Positions 5,161 through 12,555 of a stretch of DNA of 12,555 nt are shown here, one piece after another; position 1 is the stretch's first letter; each line of letters begins with the position of its first letter. The stretch is from NCBI GenBank assembly GCA_021808035.1, contig JAKBCG010000038.1:1-12555 (forward strand). Direction: 5' to 3'. The notes beneath the pieces are model-generated. The model saw only the letters and a list, made by a program, of their open reading frames with translations, did no database searches and was not told the origin of the DNA. The stretch comes from Pseudomonadota bacterium (lineage in GTDB: Bacteria > Pseudomonadota > Gammaproteobacteria > Steroidobacterales > Steroidobacteraceae). Both the position numbers and the translations under genes were made by a program.

Positions 5161-6512
5161 TCGCCGCCGCGCCGGCGCGGGCGTCCGCCTGCCCCGCCGG
5201 CGCGGTCGACGGCTCCGAAGGCCGCGACACCGGCCTCCGGCGCTGCGGCCGGCATCAGCGCGAGCGCCGCGAGGCTGATCGATGCCGATGCGCTGAGGTA
5301 GAGACCGACCGCGGCCAGACCGTAACGGGTCGCAAGCCAGGTCGCCGCGTAGGGCGTGAGCGACGCGCCGACGATGCCCGCGAGGTTGAAGGTGAGCGAG
5401 ACGCCGGTGTAGCGGACCGGCGTCGGGAAGACTTCGGCGAGTGCGGTGCCGAGCGGCCCGTAGCTGAACCCCATCAGTGCCAGCCCGATCGTCATCGCGA
5501 ACAGCGCGCCGCGCGGCCCATCAGCGAACATCGGGGCGAACGCGACCCCGAACACCGCCACGCCGAGCGTCGCGACGACGATCGTCCAGCGGCTGCCGCG
5601 CACGGTCGCGAGCCGTGCCGACAGCGGGATGCACAGACCGAACAGCACGATCCCGATCATCTGCAGCCCGAGGAACTGCGATTTCGGGTAATGCAGGCGG
5701 CTCGTACCCCAGCTCAGCGCGAATACGGTCATCAGATAGAACACGACGAAGGTCGAGGTCGACGCGAAGGTGCCGACGATCACCGCGCGCGCATACCGCG
5801 CGAACACCGACCATATCGGGACCTTCACGCGCTCGCCCTGGTCGATCGCCCGCTGGAACGCCGCGGTCTCCGCGAGTCGCAGCCGCACGTACAGCCCGAC
5901 GAACACCAGCACGGCGCTGAGCAGGAACGGCACCCGCCAGCCCCAGGCGAGAAACGCCCGGTCGCCGAGCGCATGGGTGAGCGCGAGGAACATCGACGTC
6001 GCGCAGAGAAAGCCGATCGGCGCGCCGAGCTGCGGGAACATCCCGTACCACGCCCGACGGCCCGGCGGCGCGTTCTCGATCGCGAGCAGCACCGCCCCGC
6101 CCCACTCGCCGCCGAGGCCGATACCCTGCCCGAGCCGGCAGAGCGCGAGGCCGAGCGGCGCGAGCACGCCGATCGACGCGTAGGTCGGCAGCAACCCGAT
6201 CGTCACGGTCGACACGCCCATCGTGAGCAACGCGGCGACCAGCGTCGTCTTGCGGCCGATCCGGTCGCCAAAGTGCCCGAACAGCGCCGAGCCGACGGGC
6301 CGCGCAAAGAACGCGAGCGCAAACGTCGCGAGCGACTCGAGCGTCGCCGACGTCGCATCGCCCGCGGGGAAGAACAGCGCTGGGAACACCAGCACCGCCG
6401 CCGTCGCGTAGATGTAGAAATCGAAGAACTCGATCGTGGTGCCCGCGAGGCTCGCGATCAGCACTCGCGCCGCGGAGTTGCCCGCCGGCGCGTCACTTCC
6501 CCTGTCGTTCAT
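5154..6512 (-). CDS. MFS transporter, metabolite:H+ symporter (MHS) type
   Basis: This is a 452-residue inner-membrane transporter with about 12 hydrophobic segments. The MHS family (KgtP, ShiA, ProP, YhjE) is indicated by TTIEFFDFYIYATAA at 25-39 in the first helix, the loop GHFGDRIGRKT at 79-89 (MFS motif A), CRLGQGIGLGGEWGGA at 125-140, and RLRLAETAAF after helix 6. MHS proteins import organic acids, osmolytes or related metabolites with protons; the substrate here cannot be read from the sequence. A Gly/Arg-rich tail of about 30 residues follows the last helix. I chose ATG 6512; ATG 6524 (four residues longer) is possible, and a start at 6665 would lie within hisN. It is the last gene of the minus-strand run, 25 bases after hisN, and its stop overlaps the stop of the convergent small gene by 7 bases. 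Confidence 0.9.
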   Translation of the reverse strand: MNDRGSDAPAGNSAARVLIASLAGTTIEFFDFYIYATAAVLVFPALFFPAGDATSATLESLATFALAFFARPVGSALFGHFGDRIGRKTTLVAALLTMGVSTVTIGLLPTYASIGVLAPLGLALCRLGQGIGLGGEWGGAVLLAIENAPPGRRAWYGMFPQLGAPIGFLCATSMFLALTHALGDRAFLAWGWRVPFLLSAVLVFVGLYVRLRLAETAAFQRAIDQGERVKVPIWSVFARYARAVIVGTFASTSTFVVFYLMTVFALSWGTSRLHYPKSQFLGLQMIGIVLFGLCIPLSARLATVRGSRWTIVVATLGVAVFGVAFAPMFADGPRGALFAMTIGLALMGFSYGPLGTALAEVFPTPVRYTGVSLTFNLAGIVGASLTPYAATWLATRYGLAAVGLYLSASASISLAALALMPAAAPEAGVAAFGAVDRAGGAGGRPRRRGGDQ

Positions 6513-6537
6513 GGCGTCGATCATCCCCCGAAGCCGA

Positions 6538-7329
6538 TCAAGCGTTCGTCCGCAGCGCCTCGAGCGCCCCGCGCCACAGTTCCTCGGTCGCGGCGGCGAC
6601 GACCCGTCCGTCCGATTGCAAGTCGAGAGGGTCGCCGTGCCAGTCGCTGATCCGCCCGCCCGCACCTTCGACGACCGGGATCAGCGCCATGAAGTCGTGC
6701 GGCTTGAGGCGCGACTCGATCACGAGATCGCAATGTCCGGACGCGAGCATCCCGTAGAGATAGCAATCGCCGCCGAACCGACGCAGCGCGCAGCGGGCGC
6801 CGACCCGCTCGTAGCCGGCGCGATCCGGCGGATCGAACAGCTCCGCGGATGTGGTGTAGAGGACCGCCCGTTCGAGCGATCGGCAGGCGCTCGCCGCGAC
6901 CGTCGCGCCGTTCCGCCGCGTCGCGCGTCCCGCGACGCCGATCCAGCGCTCGCCGAGGATCGGCGCCTCGATCACGCCCAGCACGGGCCGGCCGCCGCGA
7001 AGCAGCGCGATCAGCGATCCGAACAACGGAAATCCGCTGATGAAGCTCTTCGTCCCATCGATCGGGTCGAGCACCCACGTGAACTCGCGATCCCCCTCGA
7101 CGCCGAATTCCTCGCCGCGGATCGCATGCGTAGGGAACGTCGCGCGGATGATTCGGCGCATCTCGATCTCGATCTCGCGATCGACCGCGGTGACCGGGCT
7201 CCCGTCGGCCTTGGTCTCGACCGCGAGCGTGGTCCGGAACGAAGCCCGCGCGAGCCGGCGCGCGACGTCGGCTAGGCGCATCGCCAGGTCCAGCGTCGCC
7301 GCGAGATCCGGTGACTCGGGAAGCGCCAT
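6538..7329 (-). CDS. hisN: Inositol-monophosphatase family enzyme, probable histidinol-phosphatase HisN
   Basis: This is a Mg-dependent phosphatase of the IMPase fold, 263 residues. Metal ligands are visible: Glu 73 in RGEEFG, Asp 88 and Asp 91 in VLDPIDGTKSFISGFPLFG, and Asp 212 in KPHDFMALIPVVEGAGG. The exact wording of the DPIDGTKSFISGFPLFGSLIALL, RRFGGDCYLYG and ISDWHG blocks is closer to the HisN-type histidinol-phosphatases than to SuhB or CysQ. HisN dephosphorylates L-histidinol phosphate in histidine synthesis. No other his gene is nearby, so the symbol rests on motif wording alone; a generic IMPase is the alternative. The ATG at 7329 lies 6 bases after hslO, with only a weak GAG upstream. 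The joint suggests one transcript from gatC onward. Confidence 0.85.
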   Translation of the reverse strand: MALPESPDLAATLDLAMRLADVARRLARASFRTTLAVETKADGSPVTAVDREIEIEMRRIIRATFPTHAIRGEEFGVEGDREFTWVLDPIDGTKSFISGFPLFGSLIALLRGGRPVLGVIEAPILGERWIGVAGRATRRNGATVAASACRSLERAVLYTTSAELFDPPDRAGYERVGARCALRRFGGDCYLYGMLASGHCDLVIESRLKPHDFMALIPVVEGAGGRISDWHGDPLDLQSDGRVVAAATEELWRGALEALRTNA

Positions 7330-7335
7330 GCGGAC

Positions 7336-8226
7336 TCAGTGCACCGAGGCGCCGCCCGCGCTCGTTCCGCGGAAAATCTCGGCGACGTCGACCGCGTCGA
7401 AGCGGTAGGCGCGATTGCAGAAATCGCAGCGCACCTCGACCTCGCCGCGCTCCGCGAGCACGGCGCGAGTCTCCTCCTCGCCGAGCGCGTGCAGCATGCT
7501 GCCGACACGCTCGCGCGAGCAGCGACACCGGAAATAGACCGGCGCGGCGTCGAACAACCGCAGATCATCCTCGTGGAACAACCGCCGCAGGATCTCCCGG
7601 TCGGCGAGCGACCGCATCTCCTCGTGCGTCAAGGTGTCGCCGAGCAGCTGCGCCCGGCGCCACGTGTCCTCGAGGTCGCCGGGGGCGCCGCGCTCGACGC
7701 CCGGCGCCCCCGGCAACTGCTGCAGCAGCATGCCCGAGGCGCTGCGTTCATCGGCGAACAGCCACATGCGCGTCGGCAGCTGCTCGGAGCTCGCGAAGTA
7801 GCGCTGCAGACTGTCCGCGAGACGCGCACCGTCGATCGGCACGACCCCCTGGTAGCGGTGGTTCCTGTCCTCGCTCTCCAGCGTGACCGTCAGGTTGCCG
7901 TCGCCGACGAGTTCGTCGAAGCGGCGCGCGTCGCCGATGGTCGCCCACCGCGCCAGTCCGCGCACGCCGAGGCCGCTGGTGCACTGCGTGAGCAGCAGTG
8001 GCATCGGGCCGCCGCCCTGTAGTTGCAGCGACAACACACCGTCGAACTTGATCGTGCCGGCGAGCAGCAGGGTCGCCGCAACCGCCTCGCCGAGCGCGTC
8101 GCGCACCGGCGCCGGATAGTCGCGATGCTCGATCAGCGCGCGCCATGCCGCATCGACGCGCACCAGCTGACCCCGGATCGGAAATCGTTCGAACAGGAAG
8201 CGGCGCAGTCCGTCGCGGTCGCGCAT
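7336..8226 (-). CDS. hslO: Redox-regulated chaperone Hsp33
   Basis: Hsp33 is a cytosolic holdase that binds unfolding proteins when oxidants such as hypochlorite or peroxide convert its zinc-bound cysteines to disulfides. The 296-residue product has the usual length. The C-terminal zinc switch is complete: C-R-C at 234-236 and C-D-F-C at 267-270, the normal CxC and CxxC pattern. The N-terminal domain has the family blocks GTIKFDGVLSLQLQGGGP at 58-74 and NHRYQGVVPIDG at 122-133, and the linker has LGDTLTHEE. The ATG at 8226 starts three bases after the gatB stop, without a strong Shine-Dalgarno, so translational coupling to gatB is likely. Placement beside gatCAB is not something I recognise as standard. 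Confidence 0.96.
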   Translation of the reverse strand: MRDRDGLRRFLFERFPIRGQLVRVDAAWRALIEHRDYPAPVRDALGEAVAATLLLAGTIKFDGVLSLQLQGGGPMPLLLTQCTSGLGVRGLARWATIGDARRFDELVGDGNLTVTLESEDRNHRYQGVVPIDGARLADSLQRYFASSEQLPTRMWLFADERSASGMLLQQLPGAPGVERGAPGDLEDTWRRAQLLGDTLTHEEMRSLADREILRRLFHEDDLRLFDAAPVYFRCRCSRERVGSMLHALGEEETRAVLAERGEVEVRCDFCNRAYRFDAVDVAEIFRGTSAGGASVH

Positions 8227-8229
8227 CGT

Positions 8230-9678
8230 CTAGCCGCCGCCGAGCTTCGCCTTCAGCAGGTCGTTGAGCTGCGCCGGATTCGCCTTGCCGCCGGTCGCCT
8301 TCATCACCTGGCCGACGAAGAACCCGAACAGCTTGTCTTTGCCGGCGCGGTAGTCCGCGAGCTGCTTCGGATTGGCGGCGATGACCTCGTCGATCGCCTT
8401 CGCGATCGCGCCGGCGTCGGTGATCTGGCGCAGCCCCTTCGCCTCGATGACCGCATCCGCGTCGCGTCCTTCCGTCCACATCGCCTCGAACACGTCCTTC
8501 GCGAGCTTGCCGGAGATCGTGCCGTCGATGACGCGCTCCAGCAGTCCGCCGAGCCGCTGCGGGTCGATGCGCGCCGCGTCGATCTCGAGGTTCTCCCGGT
8601 TGAGCGCCGACGACAACTCGCCCATGACCCAGTTCGCCGCGAGCTTCGCGTGCGCGGCGCCGACGCGCCCGACCACCGCCTCGAAATAGGCGCCGGTCTC
8701 GCGGCTCGCCGACAGGACGCCCGCGTCGTAGCCCGAGAGCTGGTATTCGGACACGAAACGCGCGGCCTTCTGATCCGGCAGTTCCGGCAAGCTCGCGCGG
8801 ACCGCCTCGATGAACGCCCGCTCGATCGCGAGCGGCAGCAGGTCCGGGTCGGGGAAGTAGCGGTAGTCGTTCGCCTCCTCCTTCGAGCGCATCGAACGGG
8901 TCTCGTCCCGGTCCGAATCGTAGAGCCGGGTCTCCTGAACCACGGTGCCGCCGCTCTCGATGAGCTCGATCTGCCGGGCGACCTCGTGTTGGATCGCCTT
9001 CTCGACGAAGCGGAAGGAGTTGAGGTTCTTGATCTCCGCGCGCGTGCCGAACTTCGCCGCACCCCGCGGCCTCACCGACACGTTCGCGTCGCAGCGGAAC
9101 GAACCCTCCTGCATGTTGCCGTCGCAGATCTCGAGGTAGCGCACCAGCGTGTGCACCTTCTTCATGTACGCGACCGCTTCCTTCGCCGAACGCATGTCGG
9201 GCTCCGAGACGATCTCCAGCAGCGGCGTGCCCGCCCTGTTGAGGTCGATCCCGGTCGCGTTCGCGAGGCCCTCGTGCAGCGACTTCCCTGCATCCTCCTC
9301 CAGGTGCGCGCGGGTGATGCCGATCCGCCGGGTCGCGCCGTCGTCGAGGACGATCTCGAGCGCGCCGCGCCCGACGATCGGCTGCTCGTACTGGCTGATC
9401 TGATAGCCCTTCGGCAGATCCGGATAGAAGTAGTTCTTGCGGGCGAAGATCGAACGCTCGGCGATCTGCGCGCCGATCGCGAGCCCGAACTTCACCGCCA
9501 TCCGCACCGCCTCGGCGTTCAACACCGGCAGCACGCCGGGGTACGCGAGGTCGACCAGGCAGGCCTGGGTGTTCGGCGGCGCGCCGTACGCGGTCGCGGC
9601 CCCCGAGAAGATCTTCGACCGGGTCGCGAGCTGCGCATGGATCTCGAGTCCGATGACGACTTCCCAATCCTTCATCAT
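8230..9678 (-). CDS. gatB: Asp-tRNA(Asn)/Glu-tRNA(Gln) amidotransferase subunit B
   Basis: GatB binds mischarged Glu-tRNA(Gln) or Asp-tRNA(Asn) and activates its acyl group with ATP, so that ammonia from GatA can amidate it. The 482-residue protein has the usual length. Landmarks: VVIGLEIHAQL at 7-17, FARKNYFYPDLPKGYQISQYE at 78-98, HLEEDAGK at 125-132, NRAGTPLLEIVSEPD at 147-161, and GNMQEGSFRCDANVSVRP at 187-204. A helical and YqeY-like tRNA-binding tail ends in QVMKATGGKANPAQLNDLLKAKL. Two ATGs adjoin; I chose 9678 because it overlaps the gatA stop as ATGA and has GGGA six bases upstream. A much longer reading of the same frame up to about 10581 is antisense to gatA sequence and is not real. 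Confidence 0.97.
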   Translation of the reverse strand: MMKDWEVVIGLEIHAQLATRSKIFSGAATAYGAPPNTQACLVDLAYPGVLPVLNAEAVRMAVKFGLAIGAQIAERSIFARKNYFYPDLPKGYQISQYEQPIVGRGALEIVLDDGATRRIGITRAHLEEDAGKSLHEGLANATGIDLNRAGTPLLEIVSEPDMRSAKEAVAYMKKVHTLVRYLEICDGNMQEGSFRCDANVSVRPRGAAKFGTRAEIKNLNSFRFVEKAIQHEVARQIELIESGGTVVQETRLYDSDRDETRSMRSKEEANDYRYFPDPDLLPLAIERAFIEAVRASLPELPDQKAARFVSEYQLSGYDAGVLSASRETGAYFEAVVGRVGAAHAKLAANWVMGELSSALNRENLEIDAARIDPQRLGGLLERVIDGTISGKLAKDVFEAMWTEGRDADAVIEAKGLRQITDAGAIAKAIDEVIAANPKQLADYRAGKDKLFGFFVGQVMKATGGKANPAQLNDLLKAKLGGG

Positions 9679-11132
9679 GCGTATCCCGGCGCGGCGCGAA
9701 CGTGCCAATCGGTCGCGGTTTGATAGCGATGCACGGCGTTCAGCAGCCGGCCCTCGGCGAAGTGCGGCCCGATCAGCTGCACGCCCATCGGCAGGCCGTC
9801 GACGAAGCCGCACGGCGCGGAGATCGCGGGCAGGCCCGCGAGATTCGCGCCGATCGTGTAGATGTCGTTCAGATACATCGTGACCGGGTCGTCGATCTTC
9901 GCGCCGATCCCGAACGCCGGCGTCGGCGTGGTCGGTCCGATCAGCAGATCGACCTGCTGGAAGGCGGCGCGGAATTCGCCGGCGATCAGCTGGCGCACCT
10001 GTTGCGCCTTCAAGTAGTACGCGTCGAAATATCCCGCCGAGAGCACGTAGGTGCCGGTCATGATCCGGCGCTTCACCTCGGCGCCGAACCCCTCGCCGCG
10101 CGACCGCTCGTACAGATCCCGCAGGTCGCGCGGATCCGCGCACCGGTAGCCGAAGCGCACGCCGTCGAAGCGCGACAGGTTCGACGAGCATTCCGCGGGC
10201 GCGACCACGTAATAGGTCGGGACCGACAGCGGCAGGCTGGGCAGGCTCACGGTCGTCGTCTCCGCCCCGAGCGCGCGGAACGCATCCAGCGTCGCGGCGA
10301 TCAGCGCGCCGTTGCGCGGCTCGAGCGACTCGGAGAACTCCTTCACGAGTCCGAGCCGCAAGCCCCTGAGCGGCGCATCGAGCGCCGCGGTGTAGTCGGT
10401 GGCCGGCGCGTCGACGCTGGTCGAATCCCGCGGGTCGAAGCCGGCGATCGCGCCGAGCGCGACCGCGGCGTCCGCCGCGGAACGCGCGAGCACGCCCGCC
10501 TGGTCGAGGCTGGAGGCGAACGCGATCATCCCGTACCGGGACACCCGCCCATAGGTCGGCTTGATACCGGTGACGCCGCACAGGGCCGCGGGCTGGCGGA
10601 TCGACCCGCCGGTATCGGTGCCGGTCGAGAACGGCGCGAGGCGCGCCGCGACCGCGGCGGCCGAACCGCCCGACGACCCGCCCGGGACCTTGTCGAGGTC
10701 CCAGGGATTGCGCACCGGACCGTAGAAGCTCGTCTCGTTGGAGGAGCCCATCGCGAACTCGTCCATGTTCGCCTTGCCGAGCATGACCGCGCCCGCCGCC
10801 TTCAGCCGCGCGACCACGGTCGCGTCGTAGGGCGCGACGAAGTTGTCGAGCATCCGCGATCCACAGCTGGTGCGGACCCCGTCGGTGCAGAAGATGTCCT
10901 TGTGGATGAGCGGGATGCCGAGCAACGGCCCGCGTTCGCCGGCGGCGCGTCGGCGATCGGCGACGGCCGCGGCCGCGAGCGCCTGATCGGCGGTGACCGT
11001 GATCAGCGCGTTCAACGCCCCGTTGAGCCCGCTGATCCGGTCGAGGAAATGGCGGGTGAGTGCCACGCTCGAGATCTCGCCGCGCTCGAGCGCGGCGGCG
11101 AGTTCGGCGATCGACCGGGCATGCCAGCTCAC
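9675..11132 (-). CDS. gatA: Asp-tRNA(Asn)/Glu-tRNA(Gln) amidotransferase subunit A
   Basis: GatA is the glutaminase subunit. It releases ammonia from glutamine (or asparagine) and channels it to GatB. The 485-residue product carries the amidase-signature catalytic triad: Lys 78 in IPLIHKDI, Ser 153 in PGGSSGGSAAAVAA, and the nucleophile Ser 177 in GTDTGGSIRQPAA. The 75- and 24-residue spacings between them match those known in the amidase family. Translation starts at GTG 11132-11130, which overlaps the gatC stop as GTGA. Just upstream on the minus strand is GAAGGTGATC, a good match to the Shine-Dalgarno region. MSWHARSIAELAAALERGEI is a typical GatA N-terminus, which supports this start. The stop overlaps the gatB ATG, so all three subunits are coupled. 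Confidence 0.97.
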   Translation of the reverse strand: MSWHARSIAELAAALERGEISSVALTRHFLDRISGLNGALNALITVTADQALAAAAVADRRRAAGERGPLLGIPLIHKDIFCTDGVRTSCGSRMLDNFVAPYDATVVARLKAAGAVMLGKANMDEFAMGSSNETSFYGPVRNPWDLDKVPGGSSGGSAAAVAARLAPFSTGTDTGGSIRQPAALCGVTGIKPTYGRVSRYGMIAFASSLDQAGVLARSAADAAVALGAIAGFDPRDSTSVDAPATDYTAALDAPLRGLRLGLVKEFSESLEPRNGALIAATLDAFRALGAETTTVSLPSLPLSVPTYYVVAPAECSSNLSRFDGVRFGYRCADPRDLRDLYERSRGEGFGAEVKRRIMTGTYVLSAGYFDAYYLKAQQVRQLIAGEFRAAFQQVDLLIGPTTPTPAFGIGAKIDDPVTMYLNDIYTIGANLAGLPAISAPCGFVDGLPMGVQLIGPHFAEGRLLNAVHRYQTATDWHVRAAPGYA

Positions 11133-11419
11133 TCGATCACCTTCGGCACCAGGTACAGGCCCGCCTGGACCGCGGCGGCGTTGCGCTGGTATTTCTCGCG
11201 GTCATCGGCTTCGGTGACCTCGTCGGCGCGCAGCCGCTGCGTGAGGCCCTCGAGCGGATGGGCCATCGGCGTGACCCCGTCGGTCTTGGCGCGCGCGAGC
11301 TGATCGACGAATTCGACGATCTTCGACAGGTTGGCGGCGTAGACCGGCTTTTCCGGGTCGGTGATGCCCAGGCGCGCGAGATGCGCGATCTTTTCGACGT
11401 CTCGACTCGTGAGGCTCAT
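11129..11419 (-). CDS. gatC: Asp-tRNA(Asn)/Glu-tRNA(Gln) amidotransferase subunit C
   Basis: GatC is a small chain that wraps between GatA and GatB and stabilises the complex. The 96-residue product has the family pattern: MSLTSRDVEKIAHLARLGI at the N-terminus, a middle LSKIVEFVDQL helix, and a conserved Pro-rich block VTPMAHPLEG followed by LRADEV. It is the first gene of the minus-strand run. The ATG at 11419 fits homologues but lacks a visible Shine-Dalgarno; the sequence before it is pyrimidine- and C-rich on the coding strand. The stop TGA overlaps the GTG start of gatA. Having GatCAB means the cell makes Gln-tRNA(Gln) and/or Asn-tRNA(Asn) by amidation; which one depends on whether GlnRS or AsnRS exists elsewhere. 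Confidence 0.95.
   Translation of the reverse strand: MSLTSRDVEKIAHLARLGITDPEKPVYAANLSKIVEFVDQLARAKTDGVTPMAHPLEGLTQRLRADEVTEADDREKYQRNAAAVQAGLYLVPKVIE
11135..11144 (-). promoter_or_regulatory. Ribosome binding site deciding the GTG start of gatA
   Basis: On the minus strand 11144-11135 reads GAAGGTGATC, which matches the AAGG and GGTGATC parts of the extended Shine-Dalgarno sequence and ends two bases before GTG 11132. It lies inside the last codons of gatC and supports GTG over any later start. Confidence 0.6.
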
Positions 11420-11469
11420 CGGATGGGACCGGGGTGCGGGGCGAACACTCGTACGATATGGGATCGGGA

Positions 11470-11475
11470 ATCATA
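11470..11475 (-). promoter_or_regulatory. Candidate -10 box of the gatCAB operon
   Basis: On the minus strand 11475-11470 reads TATGAT, 5 of 6 matches to TATAAT, about 50 bases before the gatC start. No good -35 is found 16-18 bases upstream. The implied leader is about 44 bases. The place is right for the promoter of the six-gene run, but this is a motif match only. Confidence 0.4.
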
Positions 11476-11484
11476 CACGTCGCC

Positions 11485-11513
11485 TTGCTGAAAGTCGTCA
11501 CGGTTGTTAAATT
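11485..11513 (+). promoter_or_regulatory. Candidate mreB promoter
   Basis: TTGCTG at 11485-11490 (3 of 6 matches to TTGACA) and TAAATT at 11508-11513 (4 of 6 matches to TATAAT) are 17 bases apart and face mreB. This is one of the few AT-rich patches in the window. Transcription would begin near 11520, giving a leader of about 39 bases that is mostly pyrimidine. Confidence 0.4.
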
Positions 11514-11558
11514 ACGGCAACTCTCTTCATCCCCTCCTTTTCGGCGATCACACTCCGT

Positions 11559-12555
11559 ATGTTCAAACGTCTCCGGGGTTATTTTTCCAATGACCTCTCC
11601 ATCGATCTCGGCACCGCGAACACGCTGATCTACGTCCGCGAGCGCGGGATCGTGCTGAACGAGCCCTCGGTCGTCGCCGTCCAGGACGAGCCGACGCGCG
11701 GCGGCAAGGTCATCGTTGCGGTCGGCGTCGAAGCGAAGAACATGCTCGGCCGCACGCCGGGCCACATCACCGCGGTCCGACCGATGAAGGACGGCGTGAT
11801 CGCGGACTTCACCTACACCGAGAAGATGCTCCAGTACTTCATCAAGAAGGTGCACGGGAACCGCTTCCTGAGCCCGAGCCCTCGCGTGCTGGTGTGCGTG
11901 CCGTTCGGCTCGACCCAGGTCGAGCGGCGCGCGATCAAGGAATCCGCCGAAGGCGCCGGCGCCCGCAGCGTCGACATCGTGCCGGAGCCGATGGCGGCCG
12001 CGGTCGGCGCGGGCTTGCCCGTCCAGGAGGCCCGGGGCTCGATGGTGCTCGACATCGGCGGTGGCACGTCCGAGGTCGCGGTGATCTCGCTGAACGGGAT
12101 CGTCTATGCGGCGAGCGTGCGGATCGGCGGCGACAAGTTCGACGAGGCGATCACGAATTACGTGCGTCGCAACTACGGGATCCTGATCGGCGAGGCGACC
12201 GCCGAGCGGATCAAGCTCGAGATCGGTTCGGCCTACCCGGGCCAGCAGGTCCGCGAGATATCGGTGAAGGGACGCAACCTCTCGGAGGGCGTCCCGCGCA
12301 GCTTCACCCTGAACTCGAACGAGATCCTCGAGGCTCTGCAGGAGCCACTGCAGGGAATCGTCGGCGCGGTGAAGCAGGCGCTCGAGCAGACCCCGCCCGA
12401 ACTCGGTGCGGACGTCGCGGAGCGCGGCATCGTGCTCACCGGCGGCGGCGCGCTCCTGCGCGACGTCGACAAGTTGCTGATGGAGGAAACCGGCCTGCCG
12501 GTCGTGGTCGCCGACGATCCGCTGACCTGCGTCGCTCGCGGCGGGGGTCGCATCC
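11559..12555 (+). CDS. mreB: Rod-shape determining actin-like protein MreB (3' end cut by window)
   Basis: MreB forms membrane-bound filaments that guide lateral peptidoglycan synthesis with MreC, MreD, RodA and PBP2. From ATG 11559 the frame stays open to the window end, giving 332 residues and one extra base; E. coli MreB has 347, so about 15 codons are missing. It starts MFKRLRGYFSNDLSIDLGTA. The actin-fold nucleotide motifs are SIDLGTANTLIY (about 14-25), DIGGGTSEVAVIS from residue 165, and TGGGALLRD from 294. It breaks off in DPLTCVARGGGRI, the usual near-terminal block. An amphipathic membrane-binding start (MFKRLRGYFS) is present. No clear Shine-Dalgarno precedes the ATG. mreC and mreD are expected just past the window. 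The divergent gatCAB and mreB layout is known in Xanthomonas-type genomes. Confidence 0.97.
   Translation, partial: MFKRLRGYFSNDLSIDLGTANTLIYVRERGIVLNEPSVVAVQDEPTRGGKVIVAVGVEAKNMLGRTPGHITAVRPMKDGVIADFTYTEKMLQYFIKKVHGNRFLSPSPRVLVCVPFGSTQVERRAIKESAEGAGARSVDIVPEPMAAAVGAGLPVQEARGSMVLDIGGGTSEVAVISLNGIVYAASVRIGGDKFDEAITNYVRRNYGILIGEATAERIKLEIGSAYPGQQVREISVKGRNLSEGVPRSFTLNSNEILEALQEPLQGIVGAVKQALEQTPPELGADVAERGIVLTGGGALLRDVDKLLMEETGLPVVVADDPLTCVARGGGRI

Noticed and set aside
6513..6665. A 51-residue N-terminal extension of the MFS transporter.
   Set aside because: It lies mostly within hisN in another frame and is Arg/Gly-rich, unlike an MHS N-terminus. The first helix begins shortly after ATG 6512.
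9679..10581. An upstream extension of the gatB frame by about 300 codons.
   Set aside because: It lies in another frame over gatA, whose own frame carries the full amidase triad. The homologous GatB start is the ATG at 9678.
1..12555. Search for mobile elements, CRISPR arrays, tRNA/rRNA genes, prophage or defence genes.
   Set aside because: No long direct or terminal repeats, no transposase or integrase motifs and no clover-leaf patterns were seen. The window is filled by intact housekeeping genes with uniform base use.

Overview
The window is a GC-rich stretch (roughly two-thirds GC or more by eye) of a bacterial chromosome, almost fully coding. It looks like a gammaproteobacterium. HemA, PrfA and PrmC are encoded together beside a divergent secreted-protein gene, and gatCAB is divergent from mreB. 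Both arrangements are known from Pseudomonas- and Xanthomonas-like genomes. I cannot name the genus.

Layout, left to right. (1) Bases 1-80, minus strand: the first 26 codons of a secreted protein that runs off the window, divergent from hemA. (2) Bases 187-5160, plus strand: hemA, prfA, prmC, ppiB, mtgA and a small secreted Arg-rich protein. The prfA-prmC-ppiB joints are ATGA overlaps, while mtgA and the small gene have their own short leaders. (3) Bases 5154-11419, minus strand: a tight run in transcription order gatC, gatA, gatB, hslO, hisN-type phosphatase, MFS transporter, with overlaps or gaps of at most about 25 bases. It converges on the plus-strand run, and the two terminal stop codons overlap by 7 bases. 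(4) Bases 11420-11558: a divergent promoter region. (5) From 11559, plus strand: mreB, cut by the window end about 15 codons before its expected stop.

Functions. HemA makes glutamate-1-semialdehyde from glutamyl-tRNA for tetrapyrroles. PrfA reads UAA/UAG stops, and PrmC methylates the Gln of its GGQ motif. PpiB is a cytoplasmic proline isomerase, MtgA polymerises glycan strands of the cell wall, and MreB organises lateral wall growth. GatCAB corrects mischarged Glu-tRNA(Gln) and/or Asp-tRNA(Asn). HslO (Hsp33) is a redox-activated chaperone. The IMPase-family enzyme is most like HisN histidinol-phosphatase, and the transporter belongs to the metabolite:H+ symporter branch of the MFS.

This is mostly a housekeeping region. 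I found no mobile element, CRISPR array, tRNA, rRNA, defence system or new multi-gene system. The points worth a second look are small: a perfect TATAAT six bases before the prfA start (possible leaderless mRNA); a palindromic shared -10 between hemA and the divergent gene; a small lysine-free, Arg-rich secreted protein with a 30-residue internal repeat, behind a structured leader with a self-complementary Shine-Dalgarno; and a pyrimidine-rich mreB leader. None of the coding genes shows a frameshift or a missing key residue.
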